Below, one piece after another: positions 1 through 5,171 of a stretch of DNA of 14,792 nucleotides. A program made the translations under genes and the position numbers. Each line of letters starts with the position of its first letter. Within the stretch, counting starts at the first letter, position 1. The stretch lies in contig DASTPP010000113.1 in the NCBI GenBank assembly GCA_035762175.1, positions 1-14,792 on the forward strand, in the 5' to 3' direction. The DNA is from DASTPP01 sp035762175 (lineage in GTDB: Bacteria > Myxococcota_A > Polyangia > Polyangiales > Polyangiaceae). A model generated the notes under the pieces. The model was not told the origin of the DNA. It made no database searches and saw only the letters and a list, made by a program, of their open reading frames with translations.

Positions 1-9
1 GCCCGCGGG

Positions 10-39
10 AGCCCGGCCCCCGGCGAGGGGGCGGGCTTT
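10..39 (+). terminator. Rho-independent-terminator-like hairpin
   Basis: Arms at 10-21 and 27-37 pair over 11 bp with a single bulged G around a GGCGA loop. The right arm ends in CTTTG, giving a short T tail on the plus strand. It would end a plus-strand gene lying left of the window. The T run is only three bases, so termination is inferred rather than clear. Confidence 0.45.
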
Positions 40-86
40 GCGGTCCGAATCGACCCGACGCCGCGCGGCACGAGCGGGCGTCCGCT

Positions 87-108
87 GCCCCCGAGTTCAC
101 TCGGGGGC
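87..108. other. Perfect 9-bp stem-loop
   Basis: GCCCCCGAG at 87-95 and CTCGGGGGC at 100-108 are exact inverted repeats around a TTCA loop. There is no T tract on either side, so it is not a classical terminator. It may be an accessory 3'-end hairpin of the gene upstream of the window. Bases 109-245 between this hairpin and the repeat array show no gene. Confidence 0.5.
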
Positions 109-245
109 CGCCCGCCGCGCCCGGCCCGATTCCTGGTCCGAACAAGAACAGCTGGTAGAAGGGGGCGGGGGCTCGGGGCCATAGGCGGCCCTCGCCTCGG
201 GCGTCGCGGCGCCTTTCTCGCGCCCGGCGAGTCGTCCCCTCGCCC

Positions 246-663
246 TCGAGAAACCTTTCGAAAGGTTGCTCCGCACCCGTACATGCCCGCGAGGGCCCCT
301 TCGAAAGGTTCCACGGCGCCCACCCATGCCTTCGAAGAACCTCGCAAAGGTTGCTCGATGCTCGCCAACGCTCTTCGAAAAACCTCGCAAAGGTTGCTCG
401 ACGCTCGCTGACGACCTTCGAAGAAGCTCGCAAAGGTTGCTCGGCGCTCGCCAACGCCCTCGACGAACCTTTCGGGGGTTGCTCGGCGCTCGCCAACGCC
501 CTCGGCGAGCCTTTCCGGGCTTGCTCGGCGCTCGCCAACGCCCTCGGCGAACCTTTCGAAGGGTCGTTCGGCAAGCCTCCATGGCTTCGGCGAAGCGTTC
601 AAAAGGCCGTTCGACACGCAGTCTCGCTTCGGCGAACCCTTCGCAGGGCTCGCCGAGGGCCTG
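246..663. repeat. Array of about ten 42/43-bp degenerate direct repeats
   Basis: A unit recurs with equivalent positions (the TT of GGTTGC or its match) at 266, 309, 351, 394, 437, 479, 521, 564, 606 and about 648, giving spacings of 43, 42, 43, 43, 42, 42, 43, 42 and about 42. Each unit starts with a near-palindrome, perfect in the first copy (AACCTTTCGAAAGGTT at 252-267). It continues with a segment close to GCTCGGCGCTCGCCAACGCC and a CTCGGCG or CTTCGAA junction. Inner copies match best and outer ones decay, as expected for an old tandem expansion. The 42/43 alternation breaks every reading frame, so the open frames across it are not genes. It is not a CRISPR array, because the whole unit is repeated and there are no unique spacers. 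Function is unknown. Confidence 0.85.
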
Positions 664-799
664 CCCCCCCGTCAGAGTGACCATCCGCAGGTTCGCCGAC
701 GACAGGGGGCCGCCGCCCGGAGCGCCCCCGGGCCGCCCCCTCGGGCCTCACCCCAAAAAGTGACGGCACCCTGGCCGGATTTCTCGAGCCCCCGCGTCC
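664..799 (+). promoter_or_regulatory. Upstream region of the sigma-factor gene, no clear promoter
   Basis: This stretch separates the repeat array from the sigma-factor gene. It holds imperfect G/C-rich complementary runs (about 705-740) and one A-rich patch, CCCCAAAAAGTGAC at 751-764, about 40-50 bases before the first start codon. ECF genes are often autoregulated, so a promoter is expected here. I cannot identify a convincing -35/-10 pair. Confidence 0.25.
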
Positions 800-1333
800 A
801 TGCAATACCCGCGGCGAGACGCGGGCGCGATGACGACGACCCCGGCCGACTTTCCTGAGGCTTATCGCCGCTTTCTGCCCCCAATCCGGGCGAAGTGCCG
901 GCGCATCCTCGGGCAGACGGCGGCGGCCGACGACGTCGCGCAGGAGGCGTTCGTCCGCCTCTGGCAGTCGGGGCCACGGCTCGACGGCAAGGCAGACACG
1001 CGCACGATCATGGCTTGGCTTTACTTGACTTCGACCCGCCTCGCGCTCGACGCGCTGCGCGAGCGTCGCCACCGGGCGTTCGACGCCGGCGACGTCGCGC
1101 CGGTCTCGTGCGCCTCGTCGCCCGACGAGGTCGTGGCGGCGCGATCGCTCATCGCGGCGCTCGTCGGCGAGGTGCCGGCCGACGCGCTCGAGGCCGCCTT
1201 GCTCGCGCGCGTCGACGGCCTGTCGCAGCCCGAGGTCGCCGCCGTGCTCGGCGTGTCCGAGCGCACCGTGCGGCGGCTGCTCGAGCGGTTCGACGAGCGC
1301 GGCGCCGGTTTCAAACGAGAGGTGGTGCCATGA
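800..1333 (+). CDS. ECF-type RNA polymerase sigma factor (sigma-70 family)
   Basis: This is a 177-residue group 4 sigma factor that would direct RNA polymerase to a small regulon. Region 2 spans roughly residues 17-87, with the DDVAQEAFVRLW helix at 44-55. A variable linker follows, then region 4 at about 108-165 with a helix-turn-helix, LSQPEVAAVLGVSERTVRR at 141-159. There is no extra C-terminal domain. The first ATG is at 800. A second ATG at 830 (residue 11, MTTTPADFPEAYRRF) fits the usual start of region 2 at least as well; neither has a strong Shine-Dalgarno sequence. The stop overlaps the start of the following anti-sigma gene (ATGA at 1330-1333), so the pair is probably translationally coupled and the sigma factor held inactive by its neighbour. 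The family assignment is firm; the target genes are unknown. Confidence 0.9.
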   Translation: MQYPRRDAGAMTTTPADFPEAYRRFLPPIRAKCRRILGQTAAADDVAQEAFVRLWQSGPRLDGKADTRTIMAWLYLTSTRLALDALRERRHRAFDAGDVAPVSCASSPDEVVAARSLIAALVGEVPADALEAALLARVDGLSQPEVAAVLGVSERTVRRLLERFDERGAGFKREVVP

Positions 1334-2082
1334 ACGAGCACGTCTCGAGCTTCGAGCTCGACGTCCACTTCGTCGAGCCCGACCCGCGGGTCGCCGCGCA
1401 CGTCGCGTCGTGCCCGCGCTGCCGGGCGTACCTCGAGGGGCTCGAGGCCCTCGCCCCGCCGCGCGAAGAGCGCTCGCCGCGGGCGCTCGCCGGCCTCGCC
1501 CCGGGGCGCGAGGGGCCTTCGGCACCGGCGCCCGAGGCCCCCGCCCCGCCCCGCGCGGGGCCCCCGCGGCCGGCGCACGGCCCGGCCCCGGCGGCCGGCG
1601 CCCGCGCGCGGCTTCGCCTCGTCGCCCCCGCCGCGGGGGCGCTCGCCCTCGCGGCCGCGCTCGCCCTCTACTGGCGGGGCCGCCCCGCCGAGGAGGCCGA
1701 CTACGTCGGGGCGAAGGGCTCGCCCGCGGTGCAGCTTCTCGTCCGGGCCGGGGGCACGACGAAGGTCTGGGACGGCCGCACGCCCCTGCGCCCCGGCGAC
1801 GCGATCGCCGTTCACGTCGCCTGCGAGTGGCTCGAGCACGCCACCGTCGCCGCCGACGCGCCCTCCGGGCTCGCCCGCCTCTCGGACGGCCCCTGCCCGA
1901 AGGGGCCCTCGCCGCTGCCGCTCACGCTCGTGGTCGACGCGCAGCCCGGCCGCGAGCGCTTCTCGGTCGTGCTCGCGAAGCGGCGCCTCGGCGACGCCGA
2001 GCTGCGCGAGCGTGTTCGCGCGAACGCGCGCGATCGCGACGTCTGGGTCACCTCGTTCGACCTGCCGAAAGAGACGCCGTGA
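1330..2082 (+). CDS. Membrane-spanning zinc-finger (ZAS-like) anti-sigma factor
   Basis: This 250-residue protein is probably the inner-membrane anti-sigma factor for the gene it overlaps. Near the N-terminus it has H24-x3-C28-x2-C31 (HVASCPRC), the zinc-binding signature of ZAS anti-sigma domains; H13 could be a further ligand. Residues 43-95 are an Ala/Pro/Gly/Arg-rich linker. One hydrophobic segment at about 96-114 should cross the membrane and place residues 115-250 in the periplasm. That outer domain carries C165 and C189, which could form a disulfide, and a stretch with TPLRPGDAIAVHVACEW. It does not match a sensor domain I can name. The start is fixed by the ATGA overlap. The gene end, from 2059, is nearly repeated just before the next start codon. 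Anti-sigma function is inferred from the motif, topology and coupling. Confidence 0.82.
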   Translation: MNEHVSSFELDVHFVEPDPRVAAHVASCPRCRAYLEGLEALAPPREERSPRALAGLAPGREGPSAPAPEAPAPPRAGPPRPAHGPAPAAGARARLRLVAPAAGALALAAALALYWRGRPAEEADYVGAKGSPAVQLLVRAGGTTKVWDGRTPLRPGDAIAVHVACEWLEHATVAADAPSGLARLSDGPCPKGPSPLPLTLVVDAQPGRERFSVVLAKRRLGDAELRERVRANARDRDVWVTSFDLPKETP

Positions 2083-2129
2083 CGCCCCCGCGCGCGCCCC
2101 GACTTGACCTACCGAAGGAGCCACCGTGA
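2059..2129 (+). repeat. Imperfect 24-bp direct repeat at the gene junction
   Basis: Bases 2059-2082 (the last codons and stop of the anti-sigma gene) and 2106-2129 (ribosome-binding site and start of the caspase gene) match at 20 of 24 positions, 47 bp apart. In the first copy the terminal GTGA supplies the stop TGA. In the second it supplies the GTG start of the caspase gene, preceded by an intact GGAG. This looks like an old duplication of a gene end. Confidence 0.7.
2079..2129 (+). other. Possible 16-codon coupling ORF
   Basis: A GTG at 2079, preceded by GAAAGAG, opens a 16-codon frame whose stop TGA (2127-2129) overlaps the caspase start GTG (2126-2128). Its tail reads LDLPKEPP, close to the FDLPKETP tail of the anti-sigma protein. 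It could pass ribosomes from one gene to the next, or be only a by-product of the 24-bp duplication. Translation is unproven. Confidence 0.3.
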
Positions 2130-3976
2130 AGGCCTTGCGTACCGCCTTTCTCGCCGCCGCCGCGGCCCTCACCTGCGCCCGGGCGGGCGGGGCCGCCGAG
2201 CCGCCGCCGCGGCCGCTGCGCCGCATCGCCGTCGTGGCGGGCGCGAACGACCCGCCCCCCGGCCGGCAGCCCCTGCGCTACGCGCACGACGACGCGCGGC
2301 TGATGGCCGACACGCTCGAGCGCGTCGGCCGCTTCGGCAAGCAGGACGTGCACGTCTTGCTCGAGCCGCGCCCGGCCGACCTGCTCGCGGCGCTCGAGCG
2401 CGCCGGGCGCGAGGCCCAGGCGGCGGGGGGCGAGTCGCTGCTCGTGTTCTATTACTCCGGGCACTCGGACGGGCAGCAGGTGTACCCGCACGGCGAGGCG
2501 CTCGCGCTCGCCGACCTGCGCGACCGGGTGGCGAAGGCGGGCGCGCGCGTCCGGGTCGCCATCCTCGACACGTGCCGCGGCGGCGGCTGGACGCAGACCA
2601 AGGGCCTGACCGTGGGCCCGCCGCTCGACGCGGCCGACTTGATGAACGTCGCGGCCGAGGGCACGGCCCTGCTCGCGTCGAGCTCGGGCCTCGAGAGCGC
2701 GCACGAGGCCTCGTCGGTCAAGGGCTCGTTCTTCACCCACCACGTCGCGGCGGGCCTGCTCGGCGCGGCCGACAAGAGCGGCGACGGCAACGTCACGCTG
2801 CAGGAGGTCTTCGAGTACGCGCAGCAGCGCACCGTGCGCGACAGCGCGCGCATGGCGGCGACGGCGCAGCACCCGAGCTTCGACCTGCAGCTGCGCGGCC
2901 GGCAAGACGTCGCCCTCTCCCAGCTCGCCGCGAGCCCGAGCGCGCTCGAGGTCGCGCAGACGAACGCGCTCGAGATCATCCACCTCGGCAGCGGCGTCAC
3001 CGTGGCCGAGACCCCGGCGGGCCAGCGGCGGCTGCGGCTCGCGCTGGTGCCGGGGCGCTACCTCGTGCGGCGCGTCGCCGAGGGGCGCGTCTACTCGAAG
3101 GAGGTCGAGGTGCGCCCGGGCGCGCCGGCGACGCTCGACGAGGGCCAGCTCGAGCTGTCGGGCGACGAGCGGCTCGCGCTCAAGGGGGAGCTCGCGCGCG
3201 AACGCCCGTACAGCGCCCGCAGCACGCCGGCGGCCCGACGGTGGGAGCTGCGCCTCGCCCTCGGCACGAGCACGGGCCGCAGCTCGTTCGGCGCGAACCC
3301 CTACGCGACGCGCGGCGAACCGGGCCTCGAGCGGTCGCCCGCCGCCGTGGCCTCGCTCGCCTACGGCCTCACCGACCGGCTTTCGCTGCAGGTGCCCGTG
3401 CCCGCGCTGGCGTATCGCTTCGGGCAGGCGGGCTCGTTCGAGGCGATCCCGCGCTTCGGCCTGACCTCGCTCGGGTACGTCCTAGGCGGGGGCGGCAACC
3501 CGCTCCTCGGCACCCTCGACGCTGGCGTCGCGGCGCGCGCCTGGGTGGCGCCCGACCTGAGCCTGATCGCGACCGCGTCGGCCGATTGGGACTGGCAGAT
3601 CACGACGGCCAAAGCCGACCTCCCCGACGACGGCTACCGACGGGGCGAACGTCTCAACCTGCGCGCAGGCCTGGGCCTGTCGTGGGACGTCAACGAGCAC
3701 GTGACCCTGGCGCTCGGCGTCGGCCTGAGCGGCAGCCTCGCCGTCGTCGACGAGGCGGTGCCCCTGACGCTCTCGGGCACGAACGACTTCGTCCGCGGCA
3801 CGCGCGAGACGGCCGTGCTCTTCGGCTCGGTGCAGGCGCTCGGCTACCGCCCCCTGCCGCTCGTGCAGGTGCACCTGTCGCGCAAGTTCTCCCTCGACGG
3901 CTACGCGTCGGTCGGGGTCGACTTCGAAGGCCGCCTGCGCGACCGCTACCTCGCGGGCTTCACCTGGGGGTTTTGA
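2126..3976 (+). CDS. Exported caspase-like peptidase with EF-hand loop and beta-barrel-like C-terminus
   Basis: This 616-residue protein begins with a signal peptide (about 1-23). A C14-type caspase-like domain follows at about 32-265: predicted catalytic His113 lies in YYSGHSDG and Cys150 in ILDTCRGGG, both after hydrophobic strands. Residues 216-227, DKSGDGNVTLQE, fit the 12-residue EF-hand loop pattern exactly, suggesting Ca2+ binding. The region about 275-335 resembles a PEGA-like beta domain (VPGRYLVRRV then KEVEVRPG). Residues about 372-616 alternate short amphipathic strands and loops and end in FTWGF, with the terminal aromatic residue typical of outer-membrane barrels. The start is GTG at 2126 with GAAGGAG five bases upstream. 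It is the third gene of the sigma/anti-sigma operon, so probably induced with it. Activity and targets are unknown, and the barrel assignment is inference from pattern. Confidence 0.85.
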   Translation: MKALRTAFLAAAAALTCARAGGAAEPPPRPLRRIAVVAGANDPPPGRQPLRYAHDDARLMADTLERVGRFGKQDVHVLLEPRPADLLAALERAGREAQAAGGESLLVFYYSGHSDGQQVYPHGEALALADLRDRVAKAGARVRVAILDTCRGGGWTQTKGLTVGPPLDAADLMNVAAEGTALLASSSGLESAHEASSVKGSFFTHHVAAGLLGAADKSGDGNVTLQEVFEYAQQRTVRDSARMAATAQHPSFDLQLRGRQDVALSQLAASPSALEVAQTNALEIIHLGSGVTVAETPAGQRRLRLALVPGRYLVRRVAEGRVYSKEVEVRPGAPATLDEGQLELSGDERLALKGELARERPYSARSTPAARRWELRLALGTSTGRSSFGANPYATRGEPGLERSPAAVASLAYGLTDRLSLQVPVPALAYRFGQAGSFEAIPRFGLTSLGYVLGGGGNPLLGTLDAGVAARAWVAPDLSLIATASADWDWQITTAKADLPDDGYRRGERLNLRAGLGLSWDVNEHVTLALGVGLSGSLAVVDEAVPLTLSGTNDFVRGTRETAVLFGSVQALGYRPLPLVQVHLSRKFSLDGYASVGVDFEGRLRDRYLAGFTWGF

Positions 3977-4007
3977 GGGCGCACGCCAGGCGGGGTCGGC
4001 ACACGAA

Positions 4008-4127
4008 AGCGCTTGCGCGGCGGGCCCGGTGCGGCCGCCGGCGAGGCTTGGGGAGCGAGGCCTGCTCAGGCAGGCCGCCGCGAAACAACGCCGCATGCGA
4101 CCGTACCGGGCCCCCCGCGCAAGCGCT
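4008..4127. terminator. 23-bp inverted repeat between convergent genes
   Basis: The arms at 4008-4030 and 4105-4127 are complementary at 22 of 23 positions and enclose 74 bp. Within that space a second perfect hairpin lies at 4059-4076 (GGCCTGC, loop TCAG, GCAGGCC). The right arm abuts the stop codon of the minus-strand gene; the caspase gene ends 31 bp before the left arm. The position suits a bidirectional terminator, but there is no T tract. No flanking target-site duplication is visible, so evidence for a small mobile element is lacking. Confidence 0.6.
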
Positions 4128-5171
4128 CTAGATCTCGAACGAAGCCGCGGGCACGCGCGACACCCACCCCTCTTCGAAGCCGACCACGAGCGCGTCGCCG
4201 TCCCACGCGATCGTCGTGGGGGTGCCCTTCTCGTGCGGCCCGAACGCGGGGTGCGCGGGCGCGCCGGCGCCCCAGCGTTCGCGCCAGCGCGCGAGCGCGC
4301 CGTCGAGCCCCGGCGGGGGCGCTTCGGGGGGCGTCACGTCGAGCGGGCGCCAGTGCTCGGGGCCGCCCGGGGCCCAGAGCGCGATCGCGGGCTCGGGGTA
4401 GAGGTTGAGCAGGGCGAACCGACGCTCGTCGGGCGCGATGGCGATGCCCTTGCCCTGATCGGGGCGGTAAATGCGCCGGGCGTCCCGGTCGAAGGTGGCC
4501 AGCCCCTCGGGGGCGGCGAGGGTGAGCCAGCGCCGCGACATGCCCTTGTCGGACTGGTCGACGGGCCACCGGCTGGCCATGATCAAGCTCTCTTCGAACG
4601 AGACGCTGCCGAGCGTCCGCGGGTGAAACTCGGTGAGGCCGTCGAAGAGCTGCACCCAGATCGTCTCGTCGTCGGCCCACACCACGCTCGGCCCGAGGAC
4701 GGGCAGCTCGCGCGTTCTCGCCCCCGCGCCGTCGATCACGCAGAGCTCGCCCCCGAGGCGCTGGTCGCGCCGCAGCAGCACGATCGATCGGCCCGGCCCG
4801 AGCGACACGTCGATCTGGTCGCCGGCGTCGATCGCCTCGCGCCACCGCCGCGTCGCCTCGGCCCACACCGGGCCGCGGACGCCCCCCCGGCCCGCGAGCC
4901 ACCCGGGCAGCCATTCGTGCGCCCCGGGCGCCCACGCCGCCTCGAAGCCGAGGCGCTCGTCGCCCTCGACGCGCACGAGCGCGTCGTCGCCCGCGACCAG
5001 GTAACGATGCGTTTCGAGGTACTCCGGCGGCTCGCCCCGGCCGACCGTGACCCTGTGATAGCCGCCCCCGAGCCAGCGCGACCGGTGCCGCCGCCCCTCG
5101 TCGGGGCTTCGGGGGTCGAGCTCAGCGAGTGTCACGGTGGGGAGCCAACGCTTCGTCGCGCCTGCCGTCAT
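4128..5171 (-). CDS. Hypothetical protein, possibly beta-propeller-like
   Basis: I do not recognise this 347-residue protein. It has no signal peptide or membrane segment and is rich in Trp, Gly and Asp. Several stretches look like short beta-strand blades of a WD40- or NHL-type propeller, for example DDETIWVQLFDGL, IAIAPDERRFALLNLY and the C-terminal TTIAWDGDALVVGFEEGW. No catalytic motif is evident. The ATG at 5171 is preferred because GAGAGG sits just upstream; an in-frame TTG at 5207 would add 12 unlikely residues. It is the last gene of the minus-strand block and overlaps the open frame of the lipoprotein gene by 50 bp. That proximity suggests co-transcription with the uptake genes, but gives no function. 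The gene looks real by frame length, codon use and protein composition. Confidence 0.72.
   Translation of the reverse strand: MTAGATKRWLPTVTLAELDPRSPDEGRRHRSRWLGGGYHRVTVGRGEPPEYLETHRYLVAGDDALVRVEGDERLGFEAAWAPGAHEWLPGWLAGRGGVRGPVWAEATRRWREAIDAGDQIDVSLGPGRSIVLLRRDQRLGGELCVIDGAGARTRELPVLGPSVVWADDETIWVQLFDGLTEFHPRTLGSVSFEESLIMASRWPVDQSDKGMSRRWLTLAAPEGLATFDRDARRIYRPDQGKGIAIAPDERRFALLNLYPEPAIALWAPGGPEHWRPLDVTPPEAPPPGLDGALARWRERWGAGAPAHPAFGPHEKGTPTTIAWDGDALVVGFEEGWVSRVPAASFEI

Noticed and set aside
246..663. CRISPR array
   Set aside because: The full 42/43-bp unit repeats with gradual decay; there are no unique spacers and no cas genes.
97..684. Open minus-strand frame with repeated Arg/Trp-rich peptide units, and two plus-strand frames over the same stretch
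   Set aside because: They translate the 42/43-bp DNA repeat. The alternating spacing shifts the frame, so no frame keeps a constant peptide, and composition is Arg/Ala/Pro-rich as in GC-rich noncoding frames.
2126..2200. Lipoprotein signal on the caspase-like protein (Cys17)
   Set aside because: The residues before Cys17 (A-L-T) do not fit the lipobox order; an ordinary signal peptide followed by a barrel fits better.
4008..4127. Miniature inverted-repeat transposable element
   Set aside because: No flanking target duplication is visible and no second copy is present in the window; the convergent position fits a terminator role.
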